IMG/VR virus record: IMGVR_UViG_3300046001_003124 | Span: 1 to 46,699 of that record | Direction: 5' to 3' (one strand) | Length of the DNA stretch: 46,699 nt | Source of the DNA: a virus | Shown: positions 40,469-46,699 of the stretch, piece by piece | Position numbering within the stretch: the first letter of the stretch is position 1 | How the letters are laid out: each line of letters starts with the position of its first letter | Program-made: the position numbers and the translations under genes | Notes under the pieces: generated by a model | What the model was told of the DNA's origin: nothing | Databases searched by the model: none | The model's input: the letters and a program-made list of their open reading frames with translations, nothing else

Positions 40469-40782
40469 GCGAGCACCTCGTCCACGCCGGCGTAGCTGTC
40501 AACCACGACGACGCGCTGGCCCATGGCGCGCATGCGCTCGTGCTCACGGTGCTGCTGGCGCTCGTGCGGGGTGTGGGGGAAGAGAGCAGCCAGGCCTTCG
40601 GCCTTGAGCTCGACCCAGATGGCGCGGTCGATGTACTTAGCCAGCGAGCCGGTTGTTCTCGGCGGGAGCATCACGAAGCGATCAGGTGCGCCCTTGCGGC
40701 CCTGCCACGTTACCTTGCGGACTTCGCCGCCGCGTTCCTTCACGCGCTTCACGAGGTAGTCTTCGATGGTGGACTCTCTCAT
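40465..40782 (-). CDS. VRR-NUC domain nuclease
   Basis: 105 aa from the ATG at 40782, overlapping the previous stop (ATGA). Complete minimal VRR-NUC: E7 (STIEDYLVKRVKERGG), GAPDRFVML with D34, VELKAEG with E58 and K60, then QQHREHERMRAMGQRVVVVD. Stand-alone phage VRR-NUC proteins are structure-selective (Holliday-junction type) nucleases. Encoded with the SNF2 helicase, as in many phages. Confidence 0.9.
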   Translation of the reverse strand: MRESTIEDYLVKRVKERGGEVRKVTWQGRKGAPDRFVMLPPRTTGSLAKYIDRAIWVELKAEGLAALFPHTPHERQQHREHERMRAMGQRVVVVDSYAGVDEVLA

Positions 40783-40922
40783 GACGCGTACCCGTAGAAG
40801 AATGCAACGAGCACGAGCATGGCGACAAAGCCAAGCATTGCCAGGAAGTTGCGGACCAGGCCGATGACCCAGTCGAAGTCGAACGGGTTGTCCAGGTTGA
40901 TGGGGGTGTCGTCTTTTTTCAT
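40779..40922 (-). CDS. Small membrane protein (47 aa)
   Basis: The ATG at 40922 overlaps the preceding stop (TAATG). Polar N-terminus (MKKDDTPINLDNPFDFDW), then one hydrophobic helix (about 23-45: VRNFLAMLGFVAMLVLVAFF). Its own stop overlaps the VRR-NUC ATG. Possibly coupling or membrane modulation; function unknown. Confidence 0.62.
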   Translation of the reverse strand: MKKDDTPINLDNPFDFDWVIGLVRNFLAMLGFVAMLVLVAFFYGYAS

Positions 40923-41083
40923 TACGCCAACAGTACAAACATCAGCACGAGGGCGGCGATGATCGAGCCGGTCAACACCACGCGTTCCTGCCAGTCCATA
41001 CGGGTGGTTGGCTCTTCGATGTGGTTGCTGGTGTAGGGGCCGAAGGCCTCCTTCATGGTGCGGGGATATTTACGAGTGTTCAT
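40922..41083 (-). CDS. Small membrane protein (53 aa)
   Basis: ATG at 41083 with a GAAAGAGG site, about 20 nt downstream of the predicted start from the promoter at 41113. Polar N-terminus (MNTRKYPRTMKEAFGPYTSN), then a membrane helix (about 35-53: VVLTGSIIAALVLMFVLLA). It is followed by a second small membrane gene in TAATG overlap. First gene of the sub-operon leading to the nuclease, helicase and thyX. Confidence 0.65.
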   Translation of the reverse strand: MNTRKYPRTMKEAFGPYTSNHIEEPTTRMDWQERVVLTGSIIAALVLMFVLLA

Positions 41084-41111
41084 TTTCCTCTTTCGGTTGT
41101 TGATGTTGTGA

Positions 41112-41127
41112 ATTGTAGCAGATGCTA
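41112..41127 (-). promoter_or_regulatory. Early leftward promoter with palindromic operator
   Basis: TACAAT at 41117-41112 (extended TGCTACAAT) overlapped by TAGCAGATGCTA (41116-41127). It drives the membrane-protein/nuclease/helicase/thyX run and lies 6 bp past the DNA polymerase stop. Confidence 0.7.
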
Positions 41128-41133
41128 CAGCCG

Positions 41134-43209
41134 TTAATCTTTGCGGTATCGAAAAGTTTCAAAGCCCGCGGCGGCCAGCGGGATGCCCTGGGCCCATGGC
41201 GGGGCGGTGGCCAGCATGCGGGACAGCTCCGCGACGCTGAACGAGGGCGAGTCGTAGGTCTCGGTGATCAGCTCGTCGTGCACGGACAGCACGATCTCGT
41301 AGCGCTCGGCCTCGATCTCAGCCATGGCGCTGGCCATGATGTCGCGGGCAAAGGCCTGGGTGCAGTTCTCGATGATCTTACCGCCGTAGGTTTTGATCGG
41401 TCCCCATTGGCGGGTGTATTGGTTGACGCCGAAGTACGTGATCTGCCCGTCGTCGGCCACCTTGGGGTTGATGTAGCAGAGGTAGCGGCCAGATGGCAGG
41501 CGGATGCGCAGCCAGGCACCATCGCGGCGGACCTTGAGGTGCTCGCCGATGTCGAAGGTCTGGCCCGGGTTGTTGATCGCTGCGCGCACGGAGTCACCGG
41601 CGGCCTTCCACAGCGCGGTAGTGTTGGGGTGCGCGTCGCGCCATGCGCGCTTCAGCACCTCGCAGGCCACGTAAATATTCTCAGGCAGGCCCAGCGTGCG
41701 CTTCTTCGACTTGGCCCACTTCCACATGCCCAGCGCGTTGGCCATGGCCTCGCCGCTGGCGGTGGCGTAGACCGCGGCGGCGAGCTCGTCCAGGTCCATG
41801 TTGTAGACCACGGCGAAGGTCAAGAACGCAGCGACGCCGCCCTCGTAGCCCAGGCCCAGCTCCATGACCTTGCCGATCTGGCGCTTCTGGCCGGTGGCTT
41901 CCTTGGGGTCGATGTTGAACGAGCGGCCGTAGGCCACTTTGTAGAGATCCTCGCCGATACCTGCATCGAAGTCGGCGAAGGCTTTGAGCTTCCAGCGCTC
42001 ACCTGCCAAGAACGCGAGCCCGCGGCCTTCGATGTTGGACAGGTCGGAGATGACCAGCTTCTTGCCGGGCGGCGCCACGATGCAACCGCGCACGGTGTTG
42101 GCCGTCAGGCGCATTACGTTGTCGAAGAACAGGTCGGCGCAGTTGGCCTTGAGTGCGTCGATGCCCTCGTCGATCAGGGGCTGCTTCATGTCAGGGCGGG
42201 GCATGTTCTGGGGCTGGAAGATACGACCAGCCCACCGTGCGGTGCGCTGTGCGCCGGCAAACTGCAGCGTGTTGCGCAGGCGGCCGTCTGCGCTGGTCGC
42301 GTTCATCAGGGCCTTGTACTTGGCGGTGCTGGTCTTGGTGGCCTCGAGTCGAATGGCCAGCAGCAGCTTCACCGCCTCGGGCAGCTCGGGGTCGTCCATC
42401 CTGCGGCGCAGGGTGTCGGCCTTCATGTCGGGCAGGTTGACGCCGTACTCGGCGCAGATGAACGCCAGAAGGTTGTCGCGCTGGCTGACGTTGGTCACCA
42501 GGCCGTCGGTCTGGGTGTTTACCGCGCGCTTGAGTCGCTTCTGCTCCACTGCAACAGCAGTGATGGCGGCGTCCGCGAGTTCCATGTCGACCGCCACTCC
42601 GCGATCATTGATGCGCTGATCAAGGTGCCACAGCGCGAGCTCGGGGTGGCCGGCTCGGTAGTTCCAGCTTGGCAGGCGCGTACCAATGGCTCGCATGGCG
42701 ACAATATCTTGTCTGCTGTACTCAAGGAATTCAGCCCATTCTTTGGGGTGGGTTTCACGGGTAGCCCTTCGCAGTGTTGAATTCTTCGGGCGGGGCTTGC
42801 AGAAGAGATGAATCAACTCGCGGCCGCGCTTGTCCTTGGCGAGGTCGGCAGGGAGGCCAACGATCTGGCCGATCTTGTCAAGGCCACCGGGCAGGCCGTG
42901 GGCCATGGCCTGAATCATCGTGTCCTGCCAGCGCTCGATCGGAACGTCGATGCCCCAGCAGTGGCGCAGCAGGGTGCGGTCGAACATGGAGTTGTGCGCG
43001 ATGATGGTGACGGTGGGGTCGTTGAGCATCTTCTCGAACCCAGCGGGGAAGTGACGGCCGGTGCAATCGAAAACGTGGGGCTCGCCATCATCGATCGCCC
43101 ACTGGGCCACGGTGATCTCGGTGCTGGGGTGCTCGGCGTAGCGGTGGGTGCCGTGCGCTTTGAGGTCGCACTCGCTGAATGTCTCACTGTCGAACCAGAG
43201 GGTGGTCAT
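41134..43209 (-). CDS. DNA polymerase, family A, with 3'-5' exonuclease
   Basis: 691 aa from the ATG at 43209 (AAAGGAAC site). Exo I DSETFS (7-12), Exo II AHNSMFD (71-77), Exo III YSRQD. Polymerase motif A SDLSNIEGRGLAFLAGE, motif B KRQIGKVMELGLGYEGG, motif C VHDE (643-646). All catalytic acids are present. This is the phage PolA group found with DUF2800, DUF2815 and VRR-NUC genes. It replicates the phage genome with the D5 primase-helicase. A long structured leader precedes it. Confidence 0.94.
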   Translation of the reverse strand: MTTLWFDSETFSECDLKAHGTHRYAEHPSTEITVAQWAIDDGEPHVFDCTGRHFPAGFEKMLNDPTVTIIAHNSMFDRTLLRHCWGIDVPIERWQDTMIQAMAHGLPGGLDKIGQIVGLPADLAKDKRGRELIHLFCKPRPKNSTLRRATRETHPKEWAEFLEYSRQDIVAMRAIGTRLPSWNYRAGHPELALWHLDQRINDRGVAVDMELADAAITAVAVEQKRLKRAVNTQTDGLVTNVSQRDNLLAFICAEYGVNLPDMKADTLRRRMDDPELPEAVKLLLAIRLEATKTSTAKYKALMNATSADGRLRNTLQFAGAQRTARWAGRIFQPQNMPRPDMKQPLIDEGIDALKANCADLFFDNVMRLTANTVRGCIVAPPGKKLVISDLSNIEGRGLAFLAGERWKLKAFADFDAGIGEDLYKVAYGRSFNIDPKEATGQKRQIGKVMELGLGYEGGVAAFLTFAVVYNMDLDELAAAVYATASGEAMANALGMWKWAKSKKRTLGLPENIYVACEVLKRAWRDAHPNTTALWKAAGDSVRAAINNPGQTFDIGEHLKVRRDGAWLRIRLPSGRYLCYINPKVADDGQITYFGVNQYTRQWGPIKTYGGKIIENCTQAFARDIMASAMAEIEAERYEIVLSVHDELITETYDSPSFSVAELSRMLATAPPWAQGIPLAAAGFETFRYRKD

Positions 43210-43320
43210 TTTGTTGTTCCTTTGGTGAAGACCCTGCAGATCCTCACCAAAAGAAAGCCCCGCTATACTGGCAGGGCAGTTGTCCTTAGCCCGGGGCTCA
43301 ATACCCCGGGCATTTTTTCG
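43210..43320 (-). promoter_or_regulatory. Structured leader of the DNA polymerase gene (possible attenuator)
   Basis: Read leftward: hairpin 1 GCCCGGGG/CCCCGGGC (43311-43304 with 43296-43289). AGCCCCG within it can instead pair with CGGGGCT (about 43263-43257), which is followed by TTCTTTT, a terminator-like fold. A third hairpin CTTTGGTGA-type (TTTGGTGA/TCACCAAA) sits directly before the AAAGGAAC ribosome site. Read rightward, hairpin 1 is followed by T6 and would terminate opposing transcription. Confidence 0.55.
43289..43318 (+). terminator. Rho-independent terminator for rightward (antisense) transcription
   Basis: GCCCGGGG (43289-43296), 7-nt loop, CCCCGGGC (43304-43311), then ATTTTTT. 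It may stop antisense transcripts entering the DUF2815 gene. TATACT at 43264-43269 could be a -10 for a short antisense RNA, but no -35 is evident. Confidence 0.6.
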
Positions 43321-43321
43321 T

Positions 43322-43903
43322 TTACGCGAAGTCGTCGGCGCCTGCGCCTTCAGTGACTTCCTCAAACTCGTCAGCGTCGGCTGGGCGGCCTGCGCTGAAG
43401 CTGTCGCCGTCAGCGTAGAACTGGATGCCACGGAGCTGGGCGTTCACGCGCTGGCCGTAGTTGTTGTCCTGGGCCCACAGCTCGATCGATGCGTTCACAA
43501 AGCAGCCAGGGTAAGGGCGGCCAGATTTGGCAGACAGTGGCGAGCGATCGCGGTCGATGACGGTCGGCGCTGCGTTCTCTTGCGCTGCGGCGCTGATGAA
43601 CGAGTTGCCGGGGAAGCCGTCGTACTTGCTCTTGGTGTCACCGTCGTGCAGTGCCAGCTTGTCCTGCTTGCCCAAGCCCTTGACGATCGCGGCGGCTTTG
43701 ACGCCCCACTTGGCGTTGGCGACTGCGAGCTGGGCAGCCTCGATCTCCGCGATCTGTGGGTGGTCCGCAGGAATCAACAGCGTAGCGCTGTAACGGGGTT
43801 TGCCTTCACCCGCCACGGTGGTGGGCTCGAACAGGTTGGGGAATGCCAGGCGCACGTTTTTGACCAAGATGCGGCCGATGGGTTGAGCTTGTGTAGTTGC
43901 CAT
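43322..43903 (-). CDS. DUF2815 ssDNA-binding-like protein
   Basis: 193 aa. ILVKNVRLAFPNLFEPTTVA, then GKPRYSATLLIPADHP at the N-terminus, NSFISAAAQENAAPTVIDRD and GCFVNASIELWAQDNNYGQR in the middle, and an acidic C-terminal tail (ADADEFEEVTEGAGADDFA). This is the DUF2815 pattern, an OB-fold with acidic tail like T7 gp2.5. Predicted to coat ssDNA and recruit the polymerase encoded next. Own promoter at 43942-43957. Confidence 0.88.
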   Translation of the reverse strand: MATTQAQPIGRILVKNVRLAFPNLFEPTTVAGEGKPRYSATLLIPADHPQIAEIEAAQLAVANAKWGVKAAAIVKGLGKQDKLALHDGDTKSKYDGFPGNSFISAAAQENAAPTVIDRDRSPLSAKSGRPYPGCFVNASIELWAQDNNYGQRVNAQLRGIQFYADGDSFSAGRPADADEFEEVTEGAGADDFA

Positions 43904-43941
43904 GAGTGAAAAGTCCTTTTGTGAAAAATGAATACGGTTAT

Positions 43942-43957
43942 ATTGTAGCGGATGCTA
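43942..43957 (-). promoter_or_regulatory. Early leftward promoter with operator variant
   Basis: TACAAT at 43947-43942 overlapped by TAGCGGATGCTA (43946-43957), a one-base variant of the palindrome. No good -35. Directs the DUF2815/DNA polymerase pair; begins 6 bp beyond the DUF2800 stop. Confidence 0.65.
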
Positions 43958-43962
43958 AAGCG

Positions 43963-45216
43963 TTACGCGAGATCGTCAGATATATTTTCAAAGTCATCTA
44001 TCGCGGGTTTCACATCCAGCGCGGTGCGCGGATCTGACGCCGGTGCCACATGTGGCGAGCCTTCGCGCTGCACGATCAGCTCCTGCAGCTTGGGCCACTG
44101 GCGTTTGCCAATGACCTCGGCCTTGGCCAGCTTGTCGGCGCTGGTGGGGCTGATCAGCTTGAAGTCGTACATGTCCTCGAGCTTGACGCGCATGGTCTTG
44201 AGCATGGCTTCGGCGGCCTTGGCATCTGCCCACTGGCGGTTGCCCTTCTTGCCTTGCACCAGCTTGTAGCCAGGCACACCCTCACCCGCCAGCAGTCGGC
44301 GCTCGACCTCGGCGCGCACGGCCTTGCACCAGTCCTCGATCAGGTCGCACTTGGCCAGAGCACTGGCAAGGGGTTCAGCGTCGTCGAGCTTTGGGTCCGA
44401 TGCGACAAGGTTCTCGAACTCCGTGGCCGTCGCGGCGCTCACTGTCTCGATGACCTCAGCCCGCAGCTGTGGGCAGGTCGCCTTTGCCTTGCAGAACTTG
44501 CATTGCTTCTCGCCGGGGCGCAGGTAGACCAGCCCCCAGTCGTTCGCCGTGAGCTGGTGCGGCGCCTGGGCGGTCTTGCACGACGCCACGGCATCGCGCG
44601 CAGCGCCACGGCCCCACGCTTCCAGTTCCACGACCGTGAGGTCGTACTCGCTGGGTGCGGTCTTGATGCGGGGCTGACTGATGGCCAGGCGCACAGTCTC
44701 GAAGTCGGCGACCAAGCCCTGGAACTGCTGCAGCGCGCCCAGACCGTAAAGCGACATCTGTGGGTTCTTCTCGGCCGAGACCTCGACGCCCATGCCGTAT
44801 TTGAAATCCACGACGATTAGTTCGGCGCCGCGGGCCACGATCACGTCGGCCGTGCCCCAGGCCTCGACCTCGGGGGTGTCGAGGTAGCTGGAGTAGTTGA
44901 CGCGGATGTCAGCGAAGATGATGCCGTCGTCGCCCTTCAGGTCGTTGGCGTAGTCGATGCAGACCTGGACGTGGCGGGCCATGTCCTCGTCCACCACAAA
45001 CACAAAGCCATCGGCCTCGATCGCGGTGTTCAGGAAGTGCGCGGCGGGCAGCTCCTGCTGCAGTGCCCAGGTCAGCACCTGGTGCGCAGCAGTACCTTCA
45101 GCTGCGTACTTGCTGGTGCTGTTGGGCTTGCCTGCCTCCAGCACTTTCTTGCCGGGGCACAGCATGACCGACTCGAAGCCCGAGGCCGACCATTTGGAGT
45201 GTGCGAGTTCAGCCAC
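43963..45216 (-). CDS. DUF2800 PD-(D/E)XK nuclease-like protein
   Basis: 417 aa, GTG start overlapping the upstream stop. N-terminus SKWSASGFESVMLCPGKKVL, AAEGTAAHQVLTWAL (RecB-like GTxxH), EAWGTADVIV and ELIVVDFKYGMGVEV (D-x-K catalytic core), QMSLYGLGALQ, and a C-terminal CKFCKAKATCPQLR cluster that with Cys19 fits the Fe-S-type Cys set of AddB/Cas4-like nucleases. Probably a recombination exonuclease acting with DUF2815 and the SNF2 helicase. Confidence 0.88.
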   Translation of the reverse strand: MAELAHSKWSASGFESVMLCPGKKVLEAGKPNSTSKYAAEGTAAHQVLTWALQQELPAAHFLNTAIEADGFVFVVDEDMARHVQVCIDYANDLKGDDGIIFADIRVNYSSYLDTPEVEAWGTADVIVARGAELIVVDFKYGMGVEVSAEKNPQMSLYGLGALQQFQGLVADFETVRLAISQPRIKTAPSEYDLTVVELEAWGRGAARDAVASCKTAQAPHQLTANDWGLVYLRPGEKQCKFCKAKATCPQLRAEVIETVSAATATEFENLVASDPKLDDAEPLASALAKCDLIEDWCKAVRAEVERRLLAGEGVPGYKLVQGKKGNRQWADAKAAEAMLKTMRVKLEDMYDFKLISPTSADKLAKAEVIGKRQWPKLQELIVQREGSPHVAPASDPRTALDVKPAIDDFENISDDLA

Positions 45217-45397
45217 GGCAGTTCCTTTTGTGGCGGGCCACGTTGCGGGTTTTTGTGGCGGCGCGGCGGATCTTCAGCGCGCCGGTCTTGCCCTTTGCAG
45301 GGGCATAGTGGCTGTTGCGGCCAAGCGCTACGGGCTCGTGCGCGGCCGCCATGCTCATGCTCATGCTGGCCAGCAGGCCTGCCAATGCGGCGCGCAT
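45209..45397 (-). CDS. Small basic protein with signal-like N-terminus (62 aa)
   Basis: The ATG at 45397 overlaps the preceding stop (TAATG). MRAALAGLLASMSMSMAAAH looks like a signal peptide with an AAA-H cleavage site. The rest is strongly basic (KIRRAATKTRNVARHKRNCR). It overlaps DUF2800 by 8 bases. Either a small exported protein or a nucleic-acid-binding peptide; composition cannot decide. Confidence 0.6.
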   Translation of the reverse strand: MRAALAGLLASMSMSMAAAHEPVALGRNSHYAPAKGKTGALKIRRAATKTRNVARHKRNCRG

Positions 45398-45807
45398 TAC
45401 GCAGCTTCCAGTGCGACGTTCACAGCAGCCAAGGCTTCAGCCCACTTGCTGGAGTCGAGTTCTTTGAACGTCTTGACGCCCAAGGCAGCAGCTACAGCAC
45501 CCGCAGCTTCGCGGCTCTTACCGGCCAGCGCGAACACTGCCTTCTGCAAAGTAGGGTAATCGACTGATTCGGAGGGCTTCGCCGAAGAGGTCGTACCCTC
45601 GGCTACTGGCTTTGGGTCTGGAGTTGCTACAGTTTTAGTAGCTGCCTGTGCACGTTCCACGGGGGCTGGCGCCTCTTTTGTTACTTTCTTTGGGGCTTCC
45701 ACCTTGGCTTCAGGCGCAGGGCCGCCGACCAGGGAGGAGGAGGGGATCTCGAGCAGGGCAGCGCGGGCGGCCTCGATGGAGGTGAATGTCAGGGTCAGTG
45801 TGATCAC
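45397..45807 (-). CDS. Hypothetical early protein with Pro/Ala linker (136 aa)
   Basis: GTG start with an AAAGGAA site, behind the promoter at 45837. N-terminal strand-helix (ITLTLTFTSIEAARAALLEI), a long Pro/Ala/Lys linker (about 30-80), and a C-terminal helical domain (YPTLQKAVFALAGKSREAAG, then ALGVKTFKELDSSKWAEALA) of a kind found in phage recombination operons. Possibly an accessory of the recombination proteins downstream. Confidence 0.75.
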   Translation of the reverse strand: MITLTLTFTSIEAARAALLEIPSSSLVGGPAPEAKVEAPKKVTKEAPAPVERAQAATKTVATPDPKPVAEGTTSSAKPSESVDYPTLQKAVFALAGKSREAAGAVAAALGVKTFKELDSSKWAEALAAVNVALEAA

Positions 45808-45832
45808 GTTGTTTCCTTTAGTTAGTGATAAA

Positions 45833-46042
45833 TCATATTGTAGCGGATGCTACAGCTTCGGACAAAACTTTTTGCAAAATATTCAGTTCGGCATCCGACA
45901 GGATGGCGTGGAACTTGACCTGCTCCTCGGGGCGACGTGCGTGGGGCACGAAGGTGGTCAGCTTCAGGCTGGTGCCGTGGACACTGCGCTCGAGGCTGAT
46001 GTCCAGCCGGTGGGCTGGGGTGTTGATGATGGTGGTTTTCAC
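45833..46042 (-). CDS. Hypothetical early protein (69 aa)
   Basis: GTG at 46042 with an AAAGGAA site is chosen over longer in-frame extensions, which lack a site and read as shadow sequence. MKTTIINTPAHRLDISLERS, then VHGTSLKLTTFVPHARRPEE: beta-rich, and ends in a helix (LSDAELNILQKVLSEAVASA). The 3' end covers the promoter at 45837. No family assigned. Confidence 0.7.
   Translation of the reverse strand: MKTTIINTPAHRLDISLERSVHGTSLKLTTFVPHARRPEEQVKFHAILSDAELNILQKVLSEAVASATI
45837..45852 (-). promoter_or_regulatory. Early leftward promoter with operator variant
   Basis: TACAAT at 45842-45837 overlapped by TAGCGGATGCTA (45841-45852). TTGTCC lies 17 bp upstream, the best -35 among these promoters. 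Drives the 136-aa gene, the 62-aa gene and DUF2800. Confidence 0.7.
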
Positions 46043-46058
46043 TTGGTTCCTTTCAGGG

Positions 46059-46355
46059 TTAATTGCCAGCGATGACGCCGGGTTTGGTGAGATATCCGAT
46101 GTCGTCGCCGTAGTTGACGATCTCTGCGCTGCGCCAGCTGCGGCGGTTGCGCACCCAGTCGACCATGATGTGGAAGCTGGCGAAGTTGTCGCGGCCAATT
46201 GCCCCATCGGCGTAGAAGACGCGCAGGCTGCCATTGACCTTGGCAAAGGGGGTCAGCTCCACGCGAACCACGGGGCTGACTCTGGCGTAGTCCAGCAGGC
46301 CGCGCAGATTGCGGGACCGGCGAATGATTCGGGCGGTGTGCGTGATCGTGCTCAT
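46059..46355 (-). CDS. Hypothetical early protein (98 aa)
   Basis: The ATG at 46355 overlaps the stop of the gene crossing the join (ATGA). MSTITHTARIIRRSRNLRGL, then RVSPVVRVELTPFAKVNGSL and HIMVDWVRNRRSWRSAEIVN: basic and beta-rich, possibly nucleic-acid binding, but no recognised motif. Part of the same coupled operon that starts at 853. Confidence 0.72.
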   Translation of the reverse strand: MSTITHTARIIRRSRNLRGLLDYARVSPVVRVELTPFAKVNGSLRVFYADGAIGRDNFASFHIMVDWVRNRRSWRSAEIVNYGDDIGYLTKPGVIAGN

Positions 46356-46699
46356 TGGTAGACCTTTCCGTCGTCGCCGACATATAAATAAACTTCTCCG
46401 TAGGGCTTGCAGGCATCACTCAGGCGATCGCCGACCTCGCCCAGGCCACGGTCCCAGAACCCGGCGCCGTGGCCATTGCGGGTCAGCCAGAAGTCGTGGC
46501 CGATCTGCTCTTCGCTCTGTCCCGAATCGAGCAGCAACTGGATGTTGGCGGCAACAAAGTCGGCCACGTCTACCCGCATCTCGGCCAGGGCGTCGATGTC
46601 GATGTCGTCGGCGTCGTAGTTCGAGTCCATCGGTTCGTCGTTCTCATCGGTGCTCGACCACAGGGCGGCGATCACGTAGTGGCGCAGGATGGTTTCATC
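46352..46699 (-). CDS. Hypothetical protein, C-terminal part (gene crosses the join)
   Basis: Open to the right edge. Bases 46572-46697 repeat 1-126, so the true start is the ATG at 143, and the full protein has about 120 residues. The C-terminal part contains SGQSEEQIGHDFWLTRNGHG, then AGFWDRGLGEVGDRLSDACK, the pattern of a small phage protein family ('Q.G.DFwLTRNgHGAGFWDRG.g..Gd.Lt..A...G'), found in early and recombination regions of many phages. Function unknown. Confidence 0.82.
   Translation of the reverse strand, partial: DETILRHYVIAALWSSTDENDEPMDSNYDADDIDIDALAEMRVDVADFVAANIQLLLDSGQSEEQIGHDFWLTRNGHGAGFWDRGLGEVGDRLSDACKPYGEVYLYVGDDGKVYQ
46572..46697. repeat. Terminal direct repeat, right copy (circular join)
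   Basis: Identical to bases 1-126. The two final bases of the window (46698-46699, tc) do not match the expected continuation (at), probably an end-of-contig artefact. Confidence 0.95.

Noticed and set aside
40430-41290. Leftward CGTCCGTG/TGTCCGTG words in the zinc-ribbon and polymerase genes
   Set aside because: Match only 8 of 9 bases, lie inside genes, and have no -10-like heptamer at the required spacing, so they are not counted as late promoters.
43264-43318. Short antisense RNA from TATACT to the T6 terminator
   Set aside because: The -10-like box and terminator are present, but no -35 or extended -10 is visible, so it is noted only within the terminator entry.
1-46699. tRNA genes, CRISPR arrays, IS elements
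   Set aside because: No cloverleaf with CCA-type ends, no regularly spaced repeats and no transposase frame could be supported by eye; tRNAscan would be decisive.

Overview
The window is one complete tailed-phage genome (podovirus-type virion), GC-rich with betaproteobacteria-like coding style. The capsid block is recognisably of the Bordetella phage BPP-1 type (Bbp19- and Bbp16-like proteins), so a Burkholderiales-type host is likely but not proven. The first 126 bases recur at the right end (46572-46697), and a leftward gene runs across that join. The molecule is therefore circular or circularly permuted, with about 46,573 unique bases. No rRNA, tRNA, CRISPR array, IS element, integrase or reverse transcriptase was recognised.

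Layout. (1) 0.96-1.68 kb is an immunity-like region: a leftward short HTH repressor without a peptidase domain, coupled to a small membrane protein, opposite a rightward Cro-like HTH gene. (2) 1.68-5.3 kb is a rightward early block: Cro-like protein, two tiny coupled ORFs, a structured RNA or attenuator (2307-2400), a D5-type primase-helicase, and an iteron-like inverted repeat (5180-5286) that is a candidate origin. (3) 5.3-35.1 kb is the rightward late block: HTH regulator, TerS, TerL, portal, Bbp19-like protein, scaffold, capsid, cement, tail tube/stopper proteins, T7-like internal core proteins including a roughly 2,700-residue polyvalent protein, tail fibre, SPRY tail protein, lysis genes, and a spike interrupted by an in-frame TGA. 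(4) 35.0-46.7 kb, continuing across the join to 0.85 kb, is the leftward early/metabolic block: small cassette genes, ThyX, DUF3310, SNF2 helicase, Zn-ribbon, VRR-NUC nuclease, family A DNA polymerase, a DUF2815 ssDNA-binding-like protein, a DUF2800 nuclease-like protein and small hypotheticals.

Two sequence networks tie the genome together. Six rightward late operons are each preceded by the 9-mer GTGTCCGTG, exactly 16 bases, and a -10-like heptamer. Leftward early promoters carry a palindrome TAGCRnnTGCTA overlapping a TACAAT/TACACT -10 box, and an imperfect copy lies between the repressor and Cro-like genes. I infer that the repressor/Cro pair controls the palindromes and that a phage factor, perhaps the HTH protein at 5327-5563, controls the late 9-mer sites. 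Both regulatory assignments are inference.
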